DNA of 64,000 nucleotides from Phytopseudomonas seleniipraecipitans. GTDB taxonomy: Bacteria > Pseudomonadota > Gammaproteobacteria > Pseudomonadales > Pseudomonadaceae. Under the pieces are notes generated by a model that worked only from the letters and a program-made list of their open reading frames with translations, was not told the DNA's origin and ran no database searches. Each line of letters begins with the position of its first letter. The stretch's first letter is position 1. This document shows, one piece after another, positions 19,175-27,874 of the stretch. The stretch spans positions 186,001-250,000 of the forward strand of contig NZ_FNBM01000005.1 of NCBI RefSeq assembly GCF_900102335.1, read 5' to 3'. Both the position numbers and the translations under genes were made by a program.

Positions 19175-20977
19175 TCAAAACCATGCTTCGTTCATCGCCA
19201 GGCACGTGTCGTCACGTTGCTCCAGCAGGTCCAGATCGTGATGACAGCCCGGTACCTCGCGCAGCAGGAAGTAGCGGGCTGCCTGCAGTTTGCCGCTGTA
19301 GAAGTCGACATCCGCCGGGTTGCCGGCCAGGCGGCCCTGTTCGGCGTGAGTGGCCTGTTCCAGCCAGCGCCAGCCGATCACCAGATGGCCGAACACTTTC
19401 AGGTACAGCGCCGAGTCCGCCAAGGCGCTGTTGACGCGACCCTGTTGCAGATCGCCGAGCAAGCCGAGGGTAACGTCCGACAGGCGCGCCAGCAGCTTTT
19501 CCAACGGCTGACGCAAGGCGTCCAGTTCGGTGAAGGGCTCGGCGCGCTGGCAGGTGTCGATGATCAACCGGCTCAATGCCTCGAGCGCTGCGCCGCCGTG
19601 CTGGCCTACCTTGCGCCCGAGCAGGTCAAGGGACTGGATGCCGTGGGTGCCTTCGTGGATTGGGTTGAGGCGGTTGTCGCGGTAGTACTGTTCCACCGGA
19701 TGGTCGCGCGTATAGCCGTGGCCGCCGAGGATCTGGATCGCCAGCGCATTGGCCTGCAGGCAGTACTCCGACGGCCACGACTTTGCCACCGGTGTCAGCA
19801 GGTCGAGCAACTGCCCGGCCTGAATACGCTGCTCGGCATCCTCGAGGGTCTGGCTGTCATCGAACAGTCGCGCGCAATACAGGGCCAGGTCGAAGGCGCC
19901 TTCCACATAGGCTTTTTGGGTAAGCAACATGCGCCTTACATCGGCGTGCTCGATGATCGCCACCTGACCGCTCGCGGCATTCTTACCGTCGGGCAGGCGC
20001 CCCTGGCTGCGTTGGCGGGCGTAATCCAGCGAATACAGATAACCGGCGTAAGCGAGCATCGTTGCGCCCATGCCGACGCCGATACGCGCCTCGTTCATCA
20101 TCTGGAACATGTACGACAGGCCGGCGTGAGGCTGACCGACCAGATAGCCGATGCAGTTGCCCTGGTCGCCGAAGTTCAGGGCCGTGGAGGTGGTGCCACG
20201 CCAGCCCATCTTGTGGAACAGCCCCGCCAGGGTCACGTCGTTGCGTGGGCCGAGGCTGCCGTCCTCGGCGATCAGCCATTTTGGCACGATGAACAGCGAG
20301 ATGCCTTTGACCCCGGCGGGCGCATCGGGCAATCGCGCCAGCACCAGGTGGATGATGTTCTCGCTCAGGCCATGATCGCCGCCGGAAATGAAAATCTTGT
20401 TGCCCTTGAGGCGGTAGCTGCCGTCGCCAGCCGGTTCGGCGCGGGTGCGGATATCGGCGAGGGAGGAGCCGGCATGGGGCTCGGTCAGTGCCATGGTGCC
20501 GAAGAAGCGGCCGTCGATCATCGGCTGCAGAAAGCGCTGCTTCTGCGCGTCGTCGCCAAACGCTTCGATCAGGTTGGCGGCGGCCATGGTCAGCAACGGG
20601 TAAGAGGCTGTGGCGATGTTGGCGGCCTGAAAGTGGGCAAAACAAGCCTGTGACAGCAGGTTGGGCAGTTGCATACCGCCTGCCTCGAAATCCCTCGTAG
20701 TGTTCACGAAACCGGCATCCATGAAGGCGTGCAGTGCAGGCTTGACCTCGTCGATCAGATGCGCTGCGCCATCGACATATTGCGGCTCATGCTCGTCGCC
20801 CTTGCGGTTGTGCGGGGCGAACAGCTCTTCGGCGATGCTGCGCGCGGTATCCAGTGCCGCGTCGAAGGTCTCCCGGCTGTGCTCGCTGAAGCGCTGGCGG
20901 CTGGTGAGCGCTTCGGCGTTCAGCACTTCGTAGAGTTCGAACGCCAGGTTGCGGGCGCTGAGCAGGGTCTCGGGCAT
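19175..20977 (-). CDS. Acyl-CoA dehydrogenase, large C-terminal-domain type
   Basis: FAD-dependent acyl-CoA dehydrogenase of about 600 aa. The start MPETLLSARNLAFELYEVLN at 20977 is the family N terminus; the frame stays open for 849 bp upstream through rlmJ but that is antisense. FAD/substrate motifs: FFGTMALTEPHAGSSLADIR and KIFISGGDHGLSENI. The catalytic Glu is in NPIHEGTHGIQSLDLLGRK. The extra C-terminal domain (last about 130 aa) is typical of Pseudomonas FadE-like enzymes for medium and long chains. Exact chain length is unknown. Confidence 0.92.
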   Translation of the reverse strand: MPETLLSARNLAFELYEVLNAEALTSRQRFSEHSRETFDAALDTARSIAEELFAPHNRKGDEHEPQYVDGAAHLIDEVKPALHAFMDAGFVNTTRDFEAGGMQLPNLLSQACFAHFQAANIATASYPLLTMAAANLIEAFGDDAQKQRFLQPMIDGRFFGTMALTEPHAGSSLADIRTRAEPAGDGSYRLKGNKIFISGGDHGLSENIIHLVLARLPDAPAGVKGISLFIVPKWLIAEDGSLGPRNDVTLAGLFHKMGWRGTTSTALNFGDQGNCIGYLVGQPHAGLSYMFQMMNEARIGVGMGATMLAYAGYLYSLDYARQRSQGRLPDGKNAASGQVAIIEHADVRRMLLTQKAYVEGAFDLALYCARLFDDSQTLEDAEQRIQAGQLLDLLTPVAKSWPSEYCLQANALAIQILGGHGYTRDHPVEQYYRDNRLNPIHEGTHGIQSLDLLGRKVGQHGGAALEALSRLIIDTCQRAEPFTELDALRQPLEKLLARLSDVTLGLLGDLQQGRVNSALADSALYLKVFGHLVIGWRWLEQATHAEQGRLAGNPADVDFYSGKLQAARYFLLREVPGCHHDLDLLEQRDDTCLAMNEAWF

Positions 20978-21145
20978 GATGGCTCTCCGGTTGAATGGGG
21001 CCAGTCTAGAGCGCTGGGTAAGCGCCGCCAGCATCATCGACCGCCGTGATGCTGCGGAACAAGCCGGACCGTCGTCGACCAATCCTTTGCAGGCGCTGCA
21101 CCACGCGCTCAGGACGGCTACAATTCGTCCCCTGTTCAGGAGTCG

Positions 21146-21985
21146 ATGATGAATTACCGCCACGCCTTCCATGCCGGCAACCACGCCGATGTGCTGAAAC
21201 ACCTGCTGCTGTGCCGCCTGTTCGCCTTGCTGGCGCGCAAAGAGGCTCCTTACGCCTACCTCGATAGTCACGCCGGCGTCGGTCTGTATGACCTGACCGG
21301 CGATCAGGCCAGCCGCACCGGTGAATGGCGCGAGGGCATTGGTCTGTTGTGGCAGGAGCAGCATGTGCCGGCTGCTCTTGATAGCTACCTGGAGGTGATC
21401 CGGGCGATGAACCCCGACGGCCTGCTGCGCCATTACCCGGGCTCGCCGGAGCTGGCGCGGCTGCAGTCGCGCGAACAGGATCGCCTGCAACTGAACGAGA
21501 AACACCCGGAAGACGGCCGCCTGCTCAAGGAAAACATGGATGCCGACCCGCGCGTCGCCGTGCACCTTGGCGAAGGCTGGCACGTACCGCGGGCGCTGCT
21601 GCCGACCCGCGAAAAACGCGCGGTGCTGTTGATCGATCCGCCGTTCGAGAAAGCCGACGAACTCGAGCGATGCGTGACGGCGCTCAACGAGGCGATCGGG
21701 CGCATGCGCCAGACCATCGTTGTGGTCTGGTACCCGATCAAGGACGAGCGCCAGCTCAGACGTTTCTACCGCGACATGGAAAAGAGTGCCGCGCCGAAAC
21801 TGCTGCGTGCCGAGCTGTTCGTACACCCGGCGGACGACGCCCAGCGCCTGAATGGCTCGGGCCTGCTGATCAGCAACCCGCCATGGGGCCTGGAAGAAGA
21901 GCTACGCGAACTGCTGCCCTGGCTGGCCGAGCGCCTGGCTCAGAGCAAGGGCAGCTGGCGTCTGGACTGGCTGATCGCAGAGTAG
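21146..21985 (+). CDS. rlmJ: 23S rRNA (adenine2030-N6)-methyltransferase RlmJ
   Basis: Rossmann-fold SAM methyltransferase that makes m6A2030 in 23S rRNA. The 279-aa protein opens MNYRHAFHAGNHADVLKH and has YLDSHAGVGLYDL (SAM motif) and the catalytic motif D163-PPFE in VLLIDPPFEK. TTCAGGAG lies 5 bp upstream of the ATG. It is divergent from the acyl-CoA dehydrogenase (168-bp gap) and convergent with the hydrolase. Confidence 0.95.
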   Translation: MMNYRHAFHAGNHADVLKHLLLCRLFALLARKEAPYAYLDSHAGVGLYDLTGDQASRTGEWREGIGLLWQEQHVPAALDSYLEVIRAMNPDGLLRHYPGSPELARLQSREQDRLQLNEKHPEDGRLLKENMDADPRVAVHLGEGWHVPRALLPTREKRAVLLIDPPFEKADELERCVTALNEAIGRMRQTIVVVWYPIKDERQLRRFYRDMEKSAAPKLLRAELFVHPADDAQRLNGSGLLISNPPWGLEEELRELLPWLAERLAQSKGSWRLDWLIAE

Positions 21986-22017
21986 GCGTGGTCGGTCTCG
22001 GCTGAGCCCAGGCCGGT

Positions 22018-22755
22018 TCAGTTTGAATGGCCGGTGAGCGCTGCCACGAAGCGTTGCGGATCTTCCACCATCATCAGGTGCCCACCGGGCAGGTAGCTGA
22101 CGCTGGCGGCGTGCTCGAGCGCCCAGCCAGGCACGTCCCAGCTGTCTTTTGAACGCTCGCCGGAGATCAGGTGGATCGCGAGAGGGCCCTCGAACAGGGC
22201 TCTGACGGTCGCCAGGTATTCTGGCCGGCGGGTCACCTCGACTACCGAGCGCGCGGTGGCTTGGAGGGTCGAAGCAGGTTGGTTGGCCAGTAAACGTGCT
22301 GCGGTGTCGAGATGGCTCGCCGAAGCGCTTATCCCTGAGCGGGCCAGCCATTCTTCTGGTTTTTGCCGGAACTGGGCGAGCATTGCATCAGCCTCCGGAG
22401 CCTGCATCTGCGCCACATTGGCCGACGAGAATGCGTCGGCCAGCGAAAAATTCCCTTCGACGCTGACCAGTGATGCCACCCTTTCCGGGTGCGCTGCCGC
22501 GAACAGCATAGCGATCGCGCCGCCCACCGAGTGGCCCACCAGATGCACGCGCTCGATGTCATGTGCCAAGAGCCATTGGGCGAGGTGTGCCACTTGGCCG
22601 TCGAGCGTAATGCAAGAGGGTTCTGCATCCTGCAAGCGGCCGTAGCCGAGCAGGTCGGGTGCATGGGCCTGGCGGCCATGCGCGGCGAATAGCGGAACCA
22701 GGTCGCTCAGGCTGCCAATGAGGCCGTGGATAAGCAGGTAGGGATAATGTGGCAT
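22018..22755 (-). CDS. Alpha/beta hydrolase
   Basis: A 245-aa alpha/beta hydrolase fold protein. The oxyanion region is LLIHGLIGS; the nucleophile elbow is GHSVGG with S76; the C-terminal catalytic His is H226 in PGGHLMMVEDP. Residues 110-180 look like a helical lid. There is no signal peptide. It resembles small esterases, but the substrate cannot be read. The gene is 43 bp after the HD-GYP gene on the same strand. Confidence 0.88.
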   Translation of the reverse strand: MPHYPYLLIHGLIGSLSDLVPLFAAHGRQAHAPDLLGYGRLQDAEPSCITLDGQVAHLAQWLLAHDIERVHLVGHSVGGAIAMLFAAAHPERVASLVSVEGNFSLADAFSSANVAQMQAPEADAMLAQFRQKPEEWLARSGISASASHLDTAARLLANQPASTLQATARSVVEVTRRPEYLATVRALFEGPLAIHLISGERSKDSWDVPGWALEHAASVSYLPGGHLMMVEDPQRFVAALTGHSN

Positions 22756-22798
22756 AGCGGCACATCCAGACGCGGGACGAAAGCTCGCGCCGGTTGAA

Positions 22799-24046
22799 TC
22801 AGCGCCGGCGCGGGTCGACGTAGTAGCTTAGCTGCTGCCTTGGGTTCAAGTACTCGCGGGCTTCCGGCGGCAGTTGTGAGGCGCGCACGCTGGCGGCAAT
22901 GGCCAATGTAGGTTCCGCCTCCAGGTTGACGATCAGCGCTTCTTCCTTGGGAATCTGCGGGTCGTAGATGATCAGGGTGGGCTTCATCGGTAGGGTGGGG
23001 TGCATGCCGAGCACCAGCGCGTAGCGCTCATCTGCGAGTTGCACCAGGCTGCCTGGCGGATAAACGCCCATGCAGCGAATAAACGCCTTCAGCGCGACTT
23101 CGTCGAAGCGAATGCGCAGCTGCGGCGCGAACATGCGCGCCAATGCTTCGTGGGGGCTCAGGGCCGTACGTGGGTCGAGCGGGTTGCACAGGTTGTCGAA
23201 GTAGTTGGTGATGCACACGATACGGCTCATGCGACCGATCGATGGCTCGTGCAGCTGCCGCGGGTAACCACTGCCGTCACAATACTCGTGGTGCTCGTGG
23301 ATGATGCGCAACACGTCGTCGTCGAGCATCAGCTTCTCGCCCATGCGCCGGCCGAATACGGTGTGCATTTCCAGCAGCTGTTGCTCAGGGCGCGTCAGTG
23401 GTGGCGGTTTGAGCAGTACCTTGCTGGGTACTTCCAGCTTGCCGATATCGTGCAGCAGAGCGCCCATGCCGAGCACATGGCTGGCCTCGCCATCCAGGCC
23501 CAGATGACGACCGAGCATCACCGACAACACCGTAACGTTGAGCGAATGCACGTAGGCATCTTCGGCGGCCTTGCCAGTGATGCTGTGCAAGGCCACGCCA
23601 TCTTCGCCCAGCATGGTTGCGACCAGCTCGTTGACCAGTGCGCCAGCCTGTTTGACCGAGTCCTCGGGCTGATTACGCAAGCTCTGGTTGAGCGTCTTGA
23701 CCCGCTGGCTGGCCTGCGTGAAAGCGCGATCCACCTCGGACAGGCGTTTGCGCAGCACGCTGAGTTGCTTGACTCGCGCCTGGCGCGCCTGCTCTTGCGG
23801 ATCCGGTGGTGGGGGTGGCGCCTGTTCGACCGGTTTCGTTTGGATTGCCAATGGCGGGCAATCGCTACGCGTCGGGTCATAGCGCAGCCGCTTCAAACCC
23901 AATGCCCGAAGTTGCTTGAGCTGGCTGTCGTCCTTGATCTTGAAGCTGCTGAAGGCGAACGAGTGTTCCCACCAGCTCAGATCGAGTTGGACATAAAGCC
24001 CGACGCACAATTGGTCGGGCGAAATGTACTGAGTGGTATCCGGCAT
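22799..24046 (-). CDS. HD-GYP domain cyclic-di-GMP phosphodiesterase
   Basis: A 415-aa cytosolic protein. Residues 1-130 are a DUF3391-type N-terminal domain with a Pro-rich linker near 75-85 (PPPPPDPQ). The HD-GYP domain spans about 150-330, with HD in LLHDIGKLEVP (H199/D200) and an intact HHEYCDGSGYP (252-262). The full motif set predicts active c-di-GMP hydrolysis. There is no receiver or sensor domain, so the input is unknown. It lies near msrA and dipA, a second c-di-GMP phosphodiesterase, on the same strand. Confidence 0.93.
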   Translation of the reverse strand: MPDTTQYISPDQLCVGLYVQLDLSWWEHSFAFSSFKIKDDSQLKQLRALGLKRLRYDPTRSDCPPLAIQTKPVEQAPPPPPDPQEQARQARVKQLSVLRKRLSEVDRAFTQASQRVKTLNQSLRNQPEDSVKQAGALVNELVATMLGEDGVALHSITGKAAEDAYVHSLNVTVLSVMLGRHLGLDGEASHVLGMGALLHDIGKLEVPSKVLLKPPPLTRPEQQLLEMHTVFGRRMGEKLMLDDDVLRIIHEHHEYCDGSGYPRQLHEPSIGRMSRIVCITNYFDNLCNPLDPRTALSPHEALARMFAPQLRIRFDEVALKAFIRCMGVYPPGSLVQLADERYALVLGMHPTLPMKPTLIIYDPQIPKEEALIVNLEAEPTLAIAASVRASQLPPEAREYLNPRQQLSYYVDPRRR

Positions 24047-24133
24047 TCCGTGCTTGATCTACTAGAGGCTATTCACGAAGTCTAGCGGCGTGCTGGCGTT
24101 ATGGCAGCTCGTCACATCCGACTATTCCGATAC

Positions 24134-24781
24134 TCAGGCCGGCAGGCACACTCCGGTACCGCCGAGGCCGCAATAGCCCTCGGGGTTCTTGGCCAAGTAC
24201 TGCTGATGGTAGGCCTCGGCATAGTAAAACGTCGGCGCCAGGGTGATCTCAGTGGTGATTTCGCCCAGGCCGGCTTTTGCCAGCTCGCTCTGGAACTGCG
24301 CCTGGCTGCCCAGGGCGATTTCCAGCTGTTGTTCATCCATGCAGTAGATCGCCGAGCGGTACTGGCTGCCGATGTCGTTGCCCTGGCGCATGCCCTGAGT
24401 CGGGTTGTGCACTTCCCAGAACACCTTGAGCAGCGCCTCGTAGCTGGTTTGCTGGGGATCGAACACCACCATCACCACTTCGGCGTGGCCGGTCAGGCCA
24501 GAGCAGGTTTCTTCATAGGTCGGATTGGGCGTGTGGCCACCGGCGTAGCCAACGGCGGTCGTCCAGACGCCAGGCTGCTGCCAGAAACGGCGTTCAGCGC
24601 CCCAGAAGCAACCCAGGCCGAACATGGCGGTTTGCAGCCCGGCGGGGAACGGACCCTGCAGCGGGTTGCCGTTCACGTAGTGAGCCTCAGGAACCGAGAT
24701 CGCTGTCTCGCGGCCAGGCAGCGCCTGCTCGGCGCTGGGCAGTTCGAGTTTGTGAGCGAGTATTTGCGAGCGTAAGACCAT
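24134..24781 (-). CDS. msrA: Peptide-methionine (S)-S-oxide reductase MsrA
   Basis: Repairs methionine-S-sulfoxide in proteins using thioredoxin. The 215-aa length equals that of the long Pseudomonas/E. coli MsrA with its N-terminal extension. The catalytic motif is GCFWGAE with C58; YRSAIYC and the C-terminal resolving-Cys region ([17 protein letters not shown]) are present. It lies 68 bp downstream of dipA, as in PAO1 (PA5018-PA5017). Confidence 0.96.
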   Translation of the reverse strand: MVLRSQILAHKLELPSAEQALPGRETAISVPEAHYVNGNPLQGPFPAGLQTAMFGLGCFWGAERRFWQQPGVWTTAVGYAGGHTPNPTYEETCSGLTGHAEVVMVVFDPQQTSYEALLKVFWEVHNPTQGMRQGNDIGSQYRSAIYCMDEQQLEIALGSQAQFQSELAKAGLGEITTEITLAPTFYYAEAYHQQYLAKNPEGYCGLGGTGVCLPA

Positions 24782-24849
24782 GCGTCATGTTCTCCGAATC
24801 GTATCTGTATTGGGGTAGACCGCGACGGCTGCCAGGCGTTTGTTGCCGT

Positions 24850-27561
24850 TCAGCGCGTGGGGCGCCGCGGGTAGCGCTTCAGGCTTTCTACCAGATCGCG
24901 CCCGGCAATGGGACGGTCGAACAGGTAGCCCTGACCAATATCGCAATGCTGGCGGCGCAGGAAACCGAGCTGGGCCGGGGTTTCGATGCCCTCGGCGACC
25001 ACTTTGAGTTTGAGGTTGTGGGCCATGGCAATCACCGCAGAGGTAATTTCCATGTCGTCCTGGTTTTCGGGGATGTCCTTGATAAAGCTGCGGTCGATCT
25101 TGATCACGTCGATCGGGAATTTCTTCAGATAGCTGAGCGACGAGTAGCCGGTGCCGAAGTCGTCCATGGCCAGTGTCAGGCCCAGTTGCTTGAGGCGGCT
25201 AAGCTGGCTGCGCGTGTCTTCGGTGGCTTCCAGCAGCAGGCCCTCGGTAAGTTCCAGTTCGAGCAGCTCTGGCGACAACTGTTCTTCTTCGAGAATGGCG
25301 GCGATCGAGCCGACCAGGTCCGGGTCGCTGAATTGCTTGGGAGACAGGTTGATCGCCACCTGCAGGTTGCCCAGCCCCACTGCGCTGAGCTGGGTGCTCA
25401 TTCGACAGGCCTGGCGTACCACCCACTTGCCGATGGGGATGATCAGCCCGGTTTCCTCGGCGACGCTGATGAACTGATCGGGACGGATCATGCCCTTTTC
25501 CGGATGCTGCCAGCGCAGCAGTGCTTCCATGCCCAGCAGTTGCCCGGTTTTCAGGCACAGTTTGGGCTGATAGAAAACTTCGAGTTCATTCTGGGTCAAC
25601 GCGCGGCGCAGGTTGTTTTCCACGAAGAGCTTGTGGGCCGCTTCGGCATTGAGCACATCGGTGAATATCTGCAGCTGGTGCTTACCGTTGGCTTTGGCCT
25701 TATGCAGCGCCAGCCCGGCGTGCTTCATCAGGGTCTGTGGATCGTCACCATGCTCGGGCGAGCAGGCCAGGCCTACCGAGCCGGTAACGTTGATCAGTTG
25801 GTTGTCGACGAACAAGGGCTTGTCCAGCGTCATCAATACTTGCTGGGCAATCTGCTGGCCCCGCTCGCTCTGGCAGTCGTCGATCAGGATAGCGAACTCG
25901 TTGCTGGCGAAGCGTGCCAGCGTTCCCTCGACGCCGAAGCTGTTGCGTAGTCGCTTGGCCAGGCTGACCAGCAGTTTATCGCCGGTCTGGTGGCCAAGGG
26001 TGTCGTTGATTCGCTTGAAGTTATCGATGTCCACCAAGAGCAAGCTGGTAGGCGTACCGCTGGTGCTGGTAAAGCGTTTTTCCAGGGCGCGGATGAACGC
26101 ATAGCGATTGCCCAGCCCGGTGAGGTTGTCGCTGTAAGCCAGGCGCTCGATACGTTGCTGCGATTGTTTGGATTCGGTGATGTCTTCGTAGATGCCGATG
26201 TAGTGCGTCAGGGTGCCGTCATCGGCGTGCACCTTGGAGATCGTGAACTGGCTCCAGTACGGTTCTAGGTTCTTGCGGCGGCTCCTGAATTCGCCCTGCC
26301 AGCTGTTTTGCTCGGCCAGCCCTGAGGTGCTGTCGAAAAGCAGGTCGCTGAGGTTTTCCAGGGCTGGCAGCTCCGACAACTGACGGCCCTGCACTTCGTC
26401 TGCACTGTACTGGGTGATCGCGGTAAAGCTCGGGTTGACGTACTCCACCATGCCGTCGCGATTGAGCAGGATGAAGGCGCTGGCGCTCTGCTCGACCGCC
26501 CGCTGGAACAGGTAAAGGGCGCTGGTGGCGTTGCGCCGTTCCTGGTTGCTCAGCACGTTGGCGTACTGGTCGGCCAGTTCGCCGGCGAAGGCGATTTCGT
26601 CGGCCTGCCAGATACGCGGCCCGCCAGTGTGTTCCAGGCAGAGCACGGCGACCAGCTCACCGCCGACTCGGATGCTGGCATCCAGAATGGCGGTAATCGC
26701 TTCGGGTCGCAGGTAGTCGTCGCGAAGCTCACGGGTGCGCGGGTCGTTCTCGGCGTCGTGCGCGCTCAGTGATCGGCTTTCCTGCAAGGCGCGGAAATAG
26801 CTGGGGTAACGGCGGCCGTCGATCGGCAGGGGATTCTCGTACTGATCCTGATCAAGCAGGTAGAGCGTTATCGGTTCAAGAGTATCGCCGTTGATGTGCC
26901 AGATACCGGCCCGGGCTACACCGTAAATCTCACAGGCGCTGCGGGTAATCAGCTCGGCGGCTTCGCGGATGGTGTTACTGCTCTGGTAGCGCTGGCTGGC
27001 CAGGCGCACGATCAATTGCTGCTGGGCCAGTGAGCGCAACTCGTGTTGGTGCAGCTCGGCCTGGCTGCGCTGGAACTGCTCCAGCGCGTCGAGCAACTCG
27101 ATCGAGGCAGGTGGCTCCGGTGTAGGCGGGCGGCCACTGGCTTCTTCATCGTCACCGGTAACCATCAGATAGCCGCGTAGCAGGTGCCGGCCACGCTGCT
27201 TGAAGGGCTCGCCGAGCTCCATCAGATTCAGCGGGCCTTGCGGCGTATGCAGGGTGTAGCGCACCACGTAATGCGAGCTAACTGCCAGTTGCTGCTGGAT
27301 GGAATCGTGAAGGCGATAACGCGCTTCCGGCTCCATCAGGCTGGCATAGGGAGTTTCCACCAGGGTGCAAAGATCGCTGGCGGGGATGCCGAACTGTTTT
27401 TCGCAAGACGCGTCGAGAAACAGCAGAAGCCAATTGGCCTCGTTCATCCGCTCGAAACGCATCATGCCGAGCCGCGAAGGCACGGGCAGTTGCGTCACAA
27501 CCTCGGCCGCTAAACGGCTCGCGGCATCGGGATGGCTTTTCATCGAATGGTTGTATTCCAT
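24850..27561 (-). CDS. dipA: Cyclic-di-GMP phosphodiesterase DipA (GAF-PAS-GGDEF-EAL)
   Basis: About 903 aa, or 897 if the next ATG (27543, MKSHPDAASRLAAE) is used; neither start has a strong ribosome-binding sequence. Domains in order: N-terminal PAS-like (about 20-150), GAF (about 200-345), PAS/PAC (about 355-480), degenerate GGDEF (about 490-650), EAL (about 655-900). The cyclase signature reads ASNEF (about residue 552), so it should not make c-di-GMP. The EAL motif is intact (MEALLRW near 677). PAO1 DipA/PA5017 drives biofilm dispersion. Its position between aceF and msrA matches PAO1. Confidence 0.93.
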   Translation of the reverse strand: MEYNHSMKSHPDAASRLAAEVVTQLPVPSRLGMMRFERMNEANWLLLFLDASCEKQFGIPASDLCTLVETPYASLMEPEARYRLHDSIQQQLAVSSHYVVRYTLHTPQGPLNLMELGEPFKQRGRHLLRGYLMVTGDDEEASGRPPTPEPPASIELLDALEQFQRSQAELHQHELRSLAQQQLIVRLASQRYQSSNTIREAAELITRSACEIYGVARAGIWHINGDTLEPITLYLLDQDQYENPLPIDGRRYPSYFRALQESRSLSAHDAENDPRTRELRDDYLRPEAITAILDASIRVGGELVAVLCLEHTGGPRIWQADEIAFAGELADQYANVLSNQERRNATSALYLFQRAVEQSASAFILLNRDGMVEYVNPSFTAITQYSADEVQGRQLSELPALENLSDLLFDSTSGLAEQNSWQGEFRSRRKNLEPYWSQFTISKVHADDGTLTHYIGIYEDITESKQSQQRIERLAYSDNLTGLGNRYAFIRALEKRFTSTSGTPTSLLLVDIDNFKRINDTLGHQTGDKLLVSLAKRLRNSFGVEGTLARFASNEFAILIDDCQSERGQQIAQQVLMTLDKPLFVDNQLINVTGSVGLACSPEHGDDPQTLMKHAGLALHKAKANGKHQLQIFTDVLNAEAAHKLFVENNLRRALTQNELEVFYQPKLCLKTGQLLGMEALLRWQHPEKGMIRPDQFISVAEETGLIIPIGKWVVRQACRMSTQLSAVGLGNLQVAINLSPKQFSDPDLVGSIAAILEEEQLSPELLELELTEGLLLEATEDTRSQLSRLKQLGLTLAMDDFGTGYSSLSYLKKFPIDVIKIDRSFIKDIPENQDDMEITSAVIAMAHNLKLKVVAEGIETPAQLGFLRRQHCDIGQGYLFDRPIAGRDLVESLKRYPRRPTR

Positions 27562-27874
27562 CTGCTGGCGCAGGCAAACGCCTGGCCTTGTCACTATAGC
27601 GCTAACGAGGGGTATTGCCGTATCGACCCTGCCGCAGCGAAGCGGTAGTGGTGCCTAGGTTGCACGATGGTGTGATGACTGACAAGGAATCTAGTGGCAA
27701 TGTGATTTCTTTCTTCTAACTAATTGGTTTGGAGTAGGTAATTATTTCATCCTGATGTCGGCCAAGCCCCTTTGGCGGGGTGTTTGCACGCTTTTTTCTG
27801 ACAGGCGCGCAAAAAAAACCCCACCGGTTTGGGTGGGGTTCAGGAGACGAGCGTAACGCTCGAATCGAAATCGC
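27562..27874. other. Intergenic region upstream of dipA
   Basis: This 313-bp gap between dipA and aceF, both on the minus strand, contains no protein-like frame. It includes an AT-rich patch (about 27690-27760), the likeliest place for a dipA promoter, and the aceF terminator at 27811-27840. No clear sigma-70 box or operator was recognised. Confidence 0.5.
27811..27840 (-). terminator. Rho-independent terminator after aceF
   Basis: On the minus strand a 9-bp GC-rich stem (27832-27840 with 27817-27825) and a 6-nt loop are followed by a run of T (27811-27818 are A on the plus strand). It lies 34 bp past the aceF stop and should end the aceEF transcript before dipA. Confidence 0.88.

Noticed and set aside
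19064..20653. A 529-codon frame antisense to the acyl-CoA dehydrogenase
   Set aside because: Low-complexity Gln/Val/Ala composition typical of antisense GC-rich frames; the dehydrogenase frame has all family motifs.
20978..21826. Upstream extension of the acyl-CoA dehydrogenase frame
   Set aside because: This part is antisense to rlmJ and its translation is not protein-like; family N termini begin at the ATG at 20977.
27763..27806. Plus-strand hairpin followed by T run near the aceF terminator
   Set aside because: The stem is short and mismatched and no plus-strand gene precedes it.
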